From Diphasiastrum complanatum (taxonomy: Eukaryota; Streptophyta; Lycopodiopsida; Lycopodiales; Lycopodiaceae): 64,000 bases of DNA. The position numbers were made by a program, and so were the translations under genes. The notes beneath the pieces are model-generated. The model saw only the letters and a list, made by a program, of their open reading frames with translations. It was not told where the DNA came from and searched no databases. The stretch spans positions 70,496,252 to 70,560,251 of the forward strand of contig CM055097.1 of the NCBI GenBank assembly GCA_029204225.1, given 5' to 3'. Below, piece after piece: positions 36,097 through 45,616 of the stretch (within the stretch, counting starts at the first letter, position 1; every line of letters begins with the position of its first letter).

Positions 36097-36347
36097 TTAA
36101 AATAGCAATGCTCGACTTATATAGTGCTTTCTAATTTTGACGGTACCACGTGTGCTCAGTTCTAGACTTATCAGGCCGTCTTTCTTTTATGAGCCCTTTG
36201 AGTGCTCATAAGCAACTATATCTTTGTACCTGCTTATTAGTGTGAATATATAGTTTGGGGGAGAGCACTTCTATTGTCTTGTCTTGTTGCACTTTTGATG
36301 TTGTGCTGTGGTGATTGATTTGATCGAGTTTTAAACTGTATTCTCAA
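36097..36347 (+). repeat. 3' LTR of the plus-strand copia half
   Basis: About 251 bp from TTAAAATAGC to TATTCTCAAC. The start and end were set by comparison with the inverted copy at 25,062-25,306. Confidence 0.75.
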
Positions 36348-37540
36348 CTGAGACTTGATCTGGAAAATCAGAACCTAGAAATAGTACTGGCAAAGGTTTT
36401 CTAAGCAAAGGTTGACTTGGCGAAGGTTCACCAATGTTATTTTTGATAAAAACTCTATGATCAAGTTTCTGACAAATTTGGTGAAAATAACCTTCGCCGA
36501 ACTCACATACAAAGAATACGACTCAAATCAATCTAGGGTAAAACTGGCGAAGGATTCTAACATATAAAAATACAATTTTTGTAGTTTGACAAGAGTAAAA
36601 ATAGAGATTTTCTGTGATCCTGACAAAATTAATGTTTGCTGAACTCAAAAATGATAACTTACTATAAATAGAATCTTAAGAAAACTTGACGAAAGATCTG
36701 TTGAACAATCAAGAGTAATACTGATATTTTTGCCAAAAAGAGACTTTTTTGATCAGGGTGTATGTATGCCTTCGTACTGATGGTGAGTTATAATAATGAA
36801 CAAATAAAAGAAAACTTAGTTGGCGAGTAATAGAAAAAGGTGAAAAAATAAAAAATGACGGGAAATTTGAACCGACGAGTAATAGGCGAGTAATAGCTTA
36901 TTACTCACCGAGTTGCTGGATGCTAGATCTGATAGTGAGTAAAGTTAGTATAAAAATCTCCTAATTTTGCAATTGGCGAGGTATAATCACAGTAGGCAAG
37001 TAATAGACATTACTCACCGAGCTTACTGATAATGCATCAAGGTTTGCTCTGATCGTCTCTGGAAAAGTGGCAAGTAAAGAAAATGACAGAAAAGAGGAAA
37101 AAACCTAGTAGATGAGTAATAAACCTGTCAAAAAGGGAGAAAATAATAGAAAAATGCAAACTAAAAAACCTCTCCTAGGACTGTTTAGCGTCGTCTCCCC
37201 GACAATGGGATGTCGAAAAAATGTTGGACCCTTCTCGTGCCTTCAAATACAAGAAAAATGACTCCTTCTTATAGATTTGAGAGGTGAGCCCCCTTCACTT
37301 TGATTGGCTATTGAAGTTCCATTAGGATCACCATCTTGATCGTCAAGATCACTTGTATTTCTTGAGGTCAAGTTGTGTTTCCCAATTTGTGTCAGATCGA
37401 TAGCTATGGTCGAATCAGATTGATATTGACAGTTGGGTTGGGTTGGTATAGTAATTAGGATCTAGATTATTAAATGATTTTGTTGGGAAGGAGAAAACCC
37501 AACCCTCCCCCTTAATTTGGATCCAATCATGCTTGTACTA
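36348..37540. repeat. Non-coding region with recurrent GGCGAGTAATAG and GGCGAAGGTT motifs
   Basis: No gene was seen. GGCGAGTAATAG or close variants occur near 36,822, 36,874, 36,885, 36,994 and 37,112, and the complement TATTACTCACCGAG-like sequence near 36,899 and 37,008. Two of the forward/reverse pairs are adjacent and can form hairpins. In 36,400-36,560 the motif GGC(A/G)AAGGTT recurs (about 36,401, 36,420 and 36,549) with the reverse complement AACCTTCGCC near 36,490. The role is unknown. Confidence 0.5.
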
Positions 37541-38918
37541 CCAAATTCAATATGTCACAAAACTTAAGACGATTATCAGAATTGAATTCCTCCTAAATAT
37601 ATTTGTAGTAATATACTTTGTTATGTAGAAATTCAAACAAATCTCTTTATTCATGACTTTATTTTTGCAATGTTGGTACTTTATCTCAATACACTTGCTC
37701 CTAGAATAGAATCCAGAACTAGGTGACAATGAAATTGTACTTCAATTGTCACATAATGGAGTAATTGAATTACATTGAGCAAGCCCTATGTCAGATAACA
37801 AAATATTAGCCAAATTGCTTTCTTACTTGCATGGGTAGTAACTATATATTTTTATTTGGTTGAAGACAAATCTATAGATATTTGTTTTTTACTATTCCAT
37901 GAAATAGGACCATGATTGACCAAGAATGCAAATTCTGGAGTTGATTTTGTCTTTGTCCACATCACCTACCGAGTCAACATCTATGTAACTTTGCAAAACA
38001 AGGCTATTTCTTGTATGTTCTCCTCCATAGTAGATGCATTTGTCCTTGATAGCCTGTAAATACCTAATAACTATCACAAAGCCTTGAAATGGATACATGA
38101 ACTAGCTCAAATTATTGATTGTTAGTTACTAGTTGTTAGTTGTTGAAAAATTCTAAAAGTTTTGACAATTCCTTTTTGAAGTGTATTCTCTTCTACCAAC
38201 TGTCCTTAATGCCTTCAATTTTTTGCTTGCTTGAGTCTCAGCATGGTACTTGTAGATCATGAAATATTTGAGGGCTTCGAATTCCTGCTTCATAAAGTAT
38301 ACATAAGTTTCTTGAAAGATTATTAATAAAGGTTGTGAATCATTTTGTTCCCCCTAAAAGGAAGTTTGCATTGGTCCACACAAGTCATAGTGAACTATAT
38401 CTAGGCAACATAATCTAATTTACAAGACATTCTAGCAAGTTTATGCAGGTTTTACAAACAATAATTACAACCTTGCTAAAATAATTGAGATTCTTATGAT
38501 TATTGATGTGCTCGGTTGCTCTAGAGTCAAGATATCATGAATCATCATTAGGAATCATCATTTTGTGTATGTTCATGTTTTGCCATAAACGCATCTTGAT
38601 CATCTTCTTGAATTAGTGTTTGTAAAGTTTTTGTAACATTGGCTTGTTGATGCTTGTACTATTCATTCTTCTTCTTGTATTTCAAGATCCTACAATCTTG
38701 AATTTTATGATTTGTTCTCTTGCAATAGTTGTTGAACATTTTCCTTTTGGATTGAAGAGGGGATGATCGATCTTTGCTAATTTAGATTTCCTTGAGATTT
38801 CTTGTCTTTTCTTTGCTTTTGTTTGCCTTTTGAGACTTTCTTGAATATAGTTCTTCAAAATAGAAGTATTATATTTGATAAAGAGCATGTTCCATTTCTT
38901 TGATTTTTTTCACATGTA
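37541..38918 (-). pseudogene. Old Ty1/copia remnant with internal deletion
   Basis: On the minus strand from high to low coordinates: a gag tail ESLKRQTKAKKRQEISRKSK (38,830-38,760), a degenerate CCHC knuckle (near 38,740-38,690), a protease site (YLDSRATEHINNHKN, near 38,555-38,490), integrase start (DLCGPMQTSF then YVYFMKQEFEALKYF, 38,395-38,240), then a jump to RNase H. RNase H segments are YLQAIKDKCIYYGGEHTRNS (about 38,070) and SKCIEIKYQHCKNKVMNKE (about 37,700-37,650). RT is missing. Many stops mark it as one of the oldest elements here. Its gag side is cut at 38,918 and seems to resume at 50,153, on the far side of the two inserted LTR elements. Confidence 0.7.
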
Positions 38919-38923
38919 CATTA
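38919..38923 (+). other. Target-site duplication CATTA (left)
   Basis: CATTA precedes the 5' LTR of copia-1 and is repeated at 44,747-44,751. Confidence 0.9.
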
Positions 38924-39573
38924 TGTGAAAGATTCAACTAGTTTCATCACATTTTGCAATATTTCCATATTTGGCATATTGAGGCCAAAACTTGTTTTAG
39001 ACTTAGAGGTTGAATTTTCAAAGTTCATTAGTCTAAATTTCATTTGAATAAACACTTTTTAAAAGTGTGGGAAAGATATAATGCGAGTTTAAGTAGATCC
39101 AATTTGAATAAGTTGGGTACATTGAATCTAGACCCAAAATTGGTAGGGTTAGCATTTTGGTGGGAAAGCCAAGTGGCCAAATAGGGTTTGGACCTGTTAT
39201 AAAAGGATGTAACTCGTGGAGAGAGTCATCTTCTCTCTTCTCTATCTCATTTCATGCTTATACATGGTTCTCTTGGGTTCTACTATCCATTGGTGCACTA
39301 TCTTGGTGATTGCTTGCAATTCTATGTGTAGAATGATCTATATTTGTTATTTTTGGATCCACACGTGTGAAATACAGTAGCTTGCTGGTTTTGTATGGAT
39401 AGCAACAGTACATAATCATTTCATTCAAGTTTGATCAAGTTCTATTAGTGTTTGCATCTCAAATTGTGTGTAGATGCTCATTTTTCTACATTGGTGAAAT
39501 TGGTAGTGTATTTCTCTTTCTAACCAAAGATCATTCAAGTAGATTGGATATTAAGGATCTGAAATCTTTCACA
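38924..39573 (+). repeat. 5' LTR of copia-1
   Basis: Begins TGTGAAAGATTCAACTAG and ends AAATCTTTCACA. The outermost bases, TGTGAAAGATT and AATCTTTCACA, are an inverted repeat. GTTATAAAAGGATG near 39,200 is a plausible TATA region. Confidence 0.95.
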
Positions 39574-39585
39574 TGGTATCAGAGC
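39574..39585 (+). other. Primer-binding site of copia-1
   Basis: TGGTATCAGAGC directly follows the LTR end CACA. Its complement is the 3' end of initiator Met tRNA. Confidence 0.95.
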
Positions 39586-40173
39586 TTGTGTTTCAGGTTA
39601 TGAAGGAGGAAATCAGATCTATCAATGATTTGGTGAAGATATCAAGTCTAGAGCATGCTAGAGAGGATTCTACACCAAAATCGGATTTTTTTTTGCTTTT
39701 GTAGATTGGATCTTTTGTAGATCAAAACACTAAATAGGTCAATATACTTGTTCAATTCCATTTTTTTGAATTCACATGCTGGATTTGGCTGATTTTTGGA
39801 TCATTGGTTCAGCCTAAGTGGTGGCTTATAGATTGCATATCAAATTTTCAGCATTTGCATGTAGATTTGGAATAGTCAATTTTTTGTGATTTTGTCAAAA
39901 CCCTAATTTTGATTGGATCTCTAGATAGTGAGGTTTGGACCTCATTTGAGTGTGTTTCAATCTTAGGAAGTGGCAAAAGTCATTAGATTGAGGATAGATC
40001 TTAGGTTGATCAAGATTCCATGATTCTATGTGTTGATTTGCTTGGATAAGTGCTAGGAGAATTTGTGAGATAGTTTCAAATCTTGGTGATTTCTTTTAAA
40101 AGCATTTGTTGTTGTTCAAAGGAGTGCTTTGTGCATTGAAGTAGGTTGAAAGAGAAGATCAGGTCATTGCTAC
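39586..40173 (+). other. Untranslated leader of copia-1
   Basis: About 590 bases between the PBS and the gag ATG. No open frame of note was seen. It would contain packaging signals, none recognisable by eye. Confidence 0.6.
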
Positions 40174-41757
40174 ATGGCAACCTCAATTGGAGTCATGTTG
40201 GAAGCCAATGATAGGCTTACCTCAAGTAACTATTCATTATGGAAAGTGAGGATGGAGTCACTTCTTGAGATGAATAATGTTTTGGATATTGTTGTAGGTT
40301 TGGAGGAGAGACCAGCAACACAACAAGATCAATTGAGGTATGACAAGAGGGCCAAGAAGGCTCTACACATGATAAAGATGAATGTTACCAATGAACTTCT
40401 CAAGGAAGTTGGTAAGTGCACATCATCTTTGGAAGCTTGGAATTCATTGAAGAAGCTTTATGAATCCAAATCTACTTCTAGAGTGTTGACTCTAAGAAGG
40501 CAAATCTTTTCTTGTTTGCAAAAGAATGAAGAAAGTCCAAATACTTTTGTTTTGAGAATGAAAGCATTGAATGATGAGTTAGCTTGCATAGATGAAAGCA
40601 TTAAGGAAGGAGAACTTATTCAAGTGATTCTTAATGGCTTGTTGGATGCTCATGTTAACATTGTTCAAAGTATTGCTATTCAAAAGACTTTGCCAAGTTT
40701 GATGGATCTTCAAAAGATCTTGATCAATGAGGAATATAGGCTTCAAGCAAGAGGTGGATCTACATTGACACTTCAAGAGGATGCTATGTTCACAAAGGGC
40801 AAATTCAAGGGCAAAACCAAAAGCAAGTGGTCTAAAGGGCAAGATCAATTGGATTATTCTTCAAGTGGCAAAAAGAAGGATAGATCAAAGCTCAAATGCT
40901 TCTATTGTGGCATCAAAGGACACTTTGCAAGTGAGTGCTACAAGAAGAAGAGAGATCAAGGAGACAAGCAAGGTAATCTTACTCTTGATGAGGATGGTTT
41001 GGATGTGCAAGATGCAAATGATGATGCTTTTTTGATGTCTTCATGTATGCTTGCTAATGATGGAGATCTAGATCCTTGGTGGATTGATAGTGGAGCAAGT
41101 TCACACATGACCTTCACTTCTTTGTTGGCATATGGAGATGACGAGAGGGTGATTTACACGGCCAATGATGGTGAGTGTGCAATCAAAGGGATTGGCACAA
41201 TTCCTATTTCTCTCTCTACAAATAGGAATGTTCATTTGGAGGATGTCTTGTTTATTCCATCTATTACCAAGATTTTGCTTAGTGTGAGTCAAATGCTAAG
41301 TAAGGGCCTCAAGGTGGAGTTTGATGGAGATGCTTGTTTGATCAAAAGGAAGGATGTCTTGATTGGAAAAGGTAAAAGGCAAGGGAAGTTGTTCAAACTT
41401 GATGCTTGTGTTATTGCTAACCAAGTTGGATGTGTTGCAAGGGAGCAAATTTCTATTCAAGAGGTTTGGCACAAAAGGATGGGACACCTCAACTTCAAGT
41501 CATTGGAGGTAATGGCAAGGAAGAAGGTTGTGATTGGTCTTCCAAGTTCCTTAAGTAATGACAAGCATGTTTGTGAGTCTTGTGCTTTGTCTAAGTCACA
41601 TAGACTACCTTATACTAGATCTATTTCTAGATCTACAAAGCCTTTTCAACTTGTACATTCGGATATTCATGGATTTACTACAATTAGCAATAGTGGAGCT
41701 AAGATGTATGTAACATTCATTGATGATTTTAGTAGATTTGTTGGATCTATCTACTAA
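40174..41757 (+). CDS. Copia-1 gag, protease and integrase start
   Basis: A 527-residue open frame, the longest in the window. Gag begins MATSIGVMLEANDRLTSSNY, then WKVRMESLLEMNNVLDIVVG. The CCHC knuckle CFYCGIKGHFASEC is near residues 245-260. The protease site WWIDSGASSHMT is near residue 303, with D-S-G intact. The pre-integrase zinc region has HKRMGHLNF and CESCALSKSHRLPY. The integrase core starts at FQLVHSDIHGF with the first Asp. The frame ends at 41,757 because of an apparent loss of one T near 41,741; the continuing sequence is in the next frame. As a stand-alone product it would give a working-looking gag and protease but a truncated integrase. It is expected to be transcribed from the 5' LTR. 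Confidence 0.9.
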   Translation: MATSIGVMLEANDRLTSSNYSLWKVRMESLLEMNNVLDIVVGLEERPATQQDQLRYDKRAKKALHMIKMNVTNELLKEVGKCTSSLEAWNSLKKLYESKSTSRVLTLRRQIFSCLQKNEESPNTFVLRMKALNDELACIDESIKEGELIQVILNGLLDAHVNIVQSIAIQKTLPSLMDLQKILINEEYRLQARGGSTLTLQEDAMFTKGKFKGKTKSKWSKGQDQLDYSSSGKKKDRSKLKCFYCGIKGHFASECYKKKRDQGDKQGNLTLDEDGLDVQDANDDAFLMSSCMLANDGDLDPWWIDSGASSHMTFTSLLAYGDDERVIYTANDGECAIKGIGTIPISLSTNRNVHLEDVLFIPSITKILLSVSQMLSKGLKVEFDGDACLIKRKDVLIGKGKRQGKLFKLDACVIANQVGCVAREQISIQEVWHKRMGHLNFKSLEVMARKKVVIGLPSSLSNDKHVCESCALSKSHRLPYTRSISRSTKPFQLVHSDIHGFTTISNSGAKMYVTFIDDFSRFVGSIY

Positions 41758-42538
41758 AGAGCAAGGATGAAGTGTATGATGTCTTTGTCAAGTTCAAGAA
41801 TGCAAGGGAGAACGAATTCTCCACAAAGATCAAGTGCTTGAGAGGTGACAATGGTGGTGAGTACATATCTAACAAGTTCAAGGCCTTTTGTGATGAGCAT
41901 GGGATCAAGAGGGAGTATACAACATCAAGGACCCCACAACAAAATGGAGTGGATGAAAGGAAGAATAGGAATTTATGTGAAAGTGCTAAAGCTATGAGGT
42001 TAAGTGCTAATCTTGAAAAACCATTTTGGGATCAAGCTTTGTTGTGTGCCAATTTCTTGTGCAATAGGTGGCCGAGTGCTATTTTGGATGGAAGGACACC
42101 TTTTGAGATGCTATTCAAGAGGAGGCCGAGTGTCAACTTTCTAAGAACCTTTGGATGCACATGCTATGTCAACATTACTCTTGATGATAGGACCAAGGAG
42201 GATCCATCTTCAAGAAGAGATATTTTTGTTGGATATAGTGAGGTGAGTAAAGCCTACAAGGTTTACATTCCTTCTACTAACAAAGTGATTGTTGGTAGAG
42301 ATGTCATTTTTTATGAGGGGAATATTCCAAAGGTGTCTTCATCATGATTGATGGTAAAGTGGATGGATATAACATTCTTGATGTTGATGAGAAGGATCTT
42401 ACTTTGGATGGTGGTCATGATGGACCTTCATCAAGTCAAAAGCCAAGGAGAACATCAAGAGAAAGACAAGTACCTTCAGGGCTCACATATGATCAAAAGG
42501 GTAAGCAAGTAGTTCTGGAAATTATGTTGTTTTCCTAA
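41758..42538 (+). pseudogene. Copia-1 integrase remainder and linker
   Basis: Frame 41,772-42,347 continues the integrase after the frameshift: LRGDNGGEYISNKFK holds the second Asp, and TPQQNGVDERKNRNLCESAK holds the Glu, with Asp for the usual Ala in NGVAERKN. The integrase-RT linker RRDIFVGYSEVSKAYKVYIP follows. A second shift near 42,340 moves to frame 42,344-42,538, with IDGKVDGYNILDVDEKD and PRRTSRERQVPSGL. All catalytic residues of integrase are present across the break. Confidence 0.85.
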
Positions 42539-42543
42539 CCTCT

Positions 42544-43488
42544 TTGGATGAGCCTACAAGTGTAGATCAAGCAAGGAAAGAAGAGGAGTGGATCCAAGCA
42601 ATGGATCTTGAGTATCAAGCTCTTATGAAGAATGGAACATGGAGATTGGTGGAGTTGCCTAACGACAAGAAAGCTATTGGATGCAAGTGGATCTTCAAGG
42701 TGAAGACAAACCAAGATGGATCTATCAACAAGTACAAAGCAAGGTTAGTGGCAAAAGGATATGCTCAACAACAAGGGATTGACTATAATGAGACCTTTGC
42801 ACCCATGGCAAAGATGGTAAGCATTCGAGTCATCATTCCACTTGCTACACTTTATGGATGGGATCTATGACAAATGGACATTTCAAATGCATTCTTGAAT
42901 GGTGATCTTGAGAAGGAAGTGTACATGGAGCAACCCAAGAGCTAGATTTCATCAACAAAGCCAAATCATGTGTGTCTTCTACAAAAGAGATTGTATGGCC
43001 TTAAGCAAGCACCAAGGAGTTGGTATATTAAGCTTAACCCTTTTTTACTCTCTCAAGGCTTTGTTATGAGTGAGTATGATCATTCACTTTATTATAGGTT
43101 TGCTGGAAATGATATTACCATCTTTCTAATCTCTGTGGATGATATCATCTTGAGTGGTGGAGACAATCAAGATGTGGAGGATATCAAGACTGCTCTCAAG
43201 AAGGAGTTTGAGGTGCATGATCTTGGTAATTTGCATTACATTTTAGGAATAAAAGTTATTAGATCTTCTCAATCTACTTTCATTTGTCAAGAGAAGTATG
43301 CTAATTCTATTCTAGAAAGATTTCATATGGTAGATGCAAAAGCTAGTGATACGCCTATGGAGTCTCATGTAAAGCTAACTATAAGAGGTAATGAAAGATC
43401 CTTCGAGGACATTACTCTCTATAGGAAGCTAGTTGGTTCACTCATCTATCTAACCATTACTAGACCTGATATAAGCTATTGTGATTGA
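42544..43488 (+). pseudogene. Copia-1 reverse transcriptase
   Basis: Frame 42,544-42,870 gives EEEWIQAMDLEYQALMKNGT, CKWIFKVKTNQDGSINKYKA and ETFAPMAKMVSIRVIIPLAT. A TGA at 42,868-42,870 and a TAG at 42,943-42,945 interrupt the QMDISNAFLNGDLEKEVYME segment, which carries the first palm Asp. Frame 42,970-43,488 resumes with RLYGLKQAPRSWY, FLISVDDIILSG (catalytic Asp pair, SVDD for YVDD), DLGNLHYILGIKV and LVGSLIYLTITRPDISY. The motifs are complete and the stops make it inactive. Confidence 0.9.
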
Positions 43489-44101
43489 GTCAATTCATGC
43501 AAAATCCTAGTGAGGAGCATTGGAAGCTAGGAAAGCGAGTTTTGAGGTACATCATTGGAACTCGAGATTTTGGCATATTGTATGAGGGATCATCATCTAA
43601 TCTTTTTGTATTTTCAAATTAGGACTATGCTGGAGATGTAATGGATAGGAAATCCATTAGTGCTTATTCTATTTTCATAGGTGATGGAGCTGTATCATGG
43701 ATGTCAAAGAAACAAGCCACTATCTCATTGTCATCTAGTGAGGCCGAGTACAAAGCTCTTACACATTGCACAAAGGAGATGGTATGGATCAAGAGGATGA
43801 TCAAGGATATTCACTTGCTGGATTTTTCAGAGAGCCCAATCATCTTTTGTGACAACCAATCAACTCAAAGAATGGCATCAAATCATGTCTTCATGTAAGG
43901 AGCAAGCATATTGAGATACAATATCACTTTGTGTTGGAGCAAGTCATTGCAAAGGAGGTGGAGCTTCAACATGTGTCTTCAAGGGAATGTGTAGCTGATA
44001 TCTTCACCAAAGCATTGGGAAAAGACTTGTTCATGAAGCATAGGACTTCACTTGGAGTATTATCAAAGTTTATGCTAAAACTAGTTGAAGAGGGAGTGTG
44101 A
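43489..44101 (+). pseudogene. Copia-1 RNase H and pol end
   Basis: Frame 43,641-43,898 contains DRKSISAYSIFIGDGAVSWM and KQATISLSSSEAEYKALTHC, with the catalytic Glu, then PIIFCDNQST with an Asp. A shift near 43,885 leads to SKHIEIQYHFVLEQV and ADIFTKALGKDLFMKHRTSL. The final stop TGA at 44,099-44,101 lies inside the first bases of the 3' LTR, so pol and LTR overlap by a few bases. The region 43,489-43,640 is readable only in other frames. Confidence 0.85.
44085..44096 (+). other. Polypurine tract of copia-1
   Basis: TTGAAGAGGGAG directly precedes the 3' LTR start TGTGAAAG. It also encodes the last residues of pol. Confidence 0.85.
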
Positions 44102-44746
44102 AAGATTCAACTAGTTTCATCACATTTTGCAATATTTCCATATTTGGCATATTGAGGCCAAAACTTGTTTTAGACTTAGAGGTTGACTTTTCAAAGTTCA
44201 TTAGTCTAAATTTCATTTGAATAAACACTTTTTGAAAGTGTGGGAAAGATAGAATGCAAGTTTAAGTAGATTCAATTTGAATAAGTTGGGTACATTGAAT
44301 CTAGACCCAAAATTGGTAGGGTTAGCATTTTGGTGGGAAAGCCAAGTGGCCAAATAGGGTTTGGACCTGTTATAAAAGGATGTAACTCATGGAGAGAGTC
44401 ATCTTCTCTCTTCTCTATCTCATTTCATGCTTATACATGGTTCTCTTGGGTTCTACTATCCATTGGTGCACTATCTTGGTGATTGCTTGCAATTCTATGT
44501 GTAGAATGATCTATATTTGTTATTTTTGGATCCACACGTGTGAAATACAGTAGCTTGCTGGTTTTGTACGGAAAGCAACAGTACATAATCATTTCATTCA
44601 AGTTTGATCAAGTTCTATTAGTGTTTGCATCTCAAATTGTGTGTAGATGCTCATTTTTCTACATTGGTGAAATTGGTAGTGTATTTCTCTTTCTGACCAA
44701 AGATCATTCAAGTAGATTGGATCTTAAGGATCTGAAATCTTTCACA
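44097..44746 (+). repeat. 3' LTR of copia-1
   Basis: 650 bp, the same length as the 5' LTR and nearly identical to it. It is followed by CATTA at 44,747-44,751. Confidence 0.95.
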
Positions 44747-44753
44747 CATTATG
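44747..44753 (+). other. Overlapping target-site duplications of two elements
   Basis: The seven bases CATTATG hold the right TSD of copia-1 (CATTA, 44,747-44,751) and the left TSD of element-2 (TTATG, 44,749-44,753), sharing TTA. The second LTR starts at 44,754. Confidence 0.9.
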
Positions 44754-45603
44754 TGTTAAAATTGGCAAAAGCTAACTTGATCATATCTTGTGAATACCAT
44801 TATGAGTAGTATGTATCATCATGAGACATGTGTGGAGCCTGTTCCCACGTGTGAAATAAATGCATTTATCATTTAGATGAGTCATATAGGTTGTACATAC
44901 CATTTCATTTGAGATCTAGTGGCTAAAATGGCCCAAATCTAGTTTTCTAGCTATATGCCACTTGGCATCATTTTATTGGTAGGAAAAGCTATTTCACATG
45001 GATAGGAGTGATATCACACGTGCTAAGGACTGCTCACATGTGCAAAAACATCAGTAGTAGGTGAGATCCAACTTGTAGTAGATATTTGTGCAAATCCCTA
45101 TAAATTAGGAAAATTGCCTAAAATCAAGGGAGGTGGCTATAAGTTAGGAAACTTGGTCCATGTGCCATATTGATGATTATTGGTGGATCCTTTGATGAGC
45201 AGGCACTCTCACACGTGCCAAATCAGCTGAGTAGGCATCAGCTCTTGTGTATATATGGCGGCTCATTTGGCCATAATTGACAAGAAAGCTAAATCTTGGT
45301 TTTGGAGCAATTCTAGTCTACTCTCTCTATTTGTCTTGTGTTTTTATGCATTGATTGGGTTCTAAGCTTGGTATACTTTATTCTCAGCCTAATGTATGTA
45401 CTCTGACAGGTTTTCACACGTGTGAAACCAGCAAGTACAAGTTTTGATCAATAATGATTGTTCTTGTTAGATTTATTCATCTAGATTTGATCTAAATGCT
45501 ATCTAATCTTGTGTAGATTGATAGGTTGATCTAATCTAACATCCAATCACACTTGTGGATCTAATTCAGATCTATTCTTGGTCCATTTTTCTGTACTTTG
45601 ACA
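44754..45603 (+). repeat. 5' LTR of element-2
   Basis: Begins TGTTAAAATTGGCAAAAGC and ends ACTTTGACA. It contains several CACGTG-type words (CACACGTG, TCACATGTG) and TATATATGG near 45,251. Confidence 0.95.
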
Positions 45604-45616
45604 TGGTATCAGATCC
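45604..45616 (+). other. Primer-binding site of element-2
   Basis: TGGTATCAGATCC starts right after the LTR. It differs from the usual TGGTATCAGAGCC by one base. Confidence 0.85.

Larger units (their letters stand above)
33485..36347 (+). mobile_element. Ty1/copia element, 3' half only
   Basis: Begins abruptly inside the integrase core and continues through RT and RNase H to a polypurine tract (36,085-36,096) and LTR (36,097-36,347). The LTR belongs to the same family as 25,062-25,306. No 5' half, PBS or second LTR in this orientation was found nearby. Confidence 0.8.
38924..44746 (+). mobile_element. Copia-1: complete Ty1/copia element with LTRs and TSD
   Basis: A 5.8-kb element with 650-bp LTRs (38,924-39,573 and 44,097-44,746), TG...CA ends, 5-bp target duplication CATTA, perfect initiator-Met PBS, polypurine tract and the full gag-protease-integrase-RT-RNase H order. 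The two LTRs differ at roughly ten positions by eye, so it is fairly recent. The coding region nevertheless has several frameshifts and stops and is not autonomous as read. Confidence 0.95.

Noticed and set aside
25062-36347. One large element bounded by the LTRs at 25,062-25,306 and 36,097-36,347
   Set aside because: The two LTRs are in opposite orientation and the interval contains a gypsy gag and two copia halves, so they belong to separate insertions.
36874-37021. Possible CRISPR-like array in the GGCGAGTAATAG cluster
   Set aside because: Units are irregularly spaced, imperfect and in both orientations in plant repeat DNA. There is no repeat-spacer pattern.
40579-40848. Minus-strand ORF inside copia-1 gag
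   Set aside because: Shadow of the long plus-strand gag frame.
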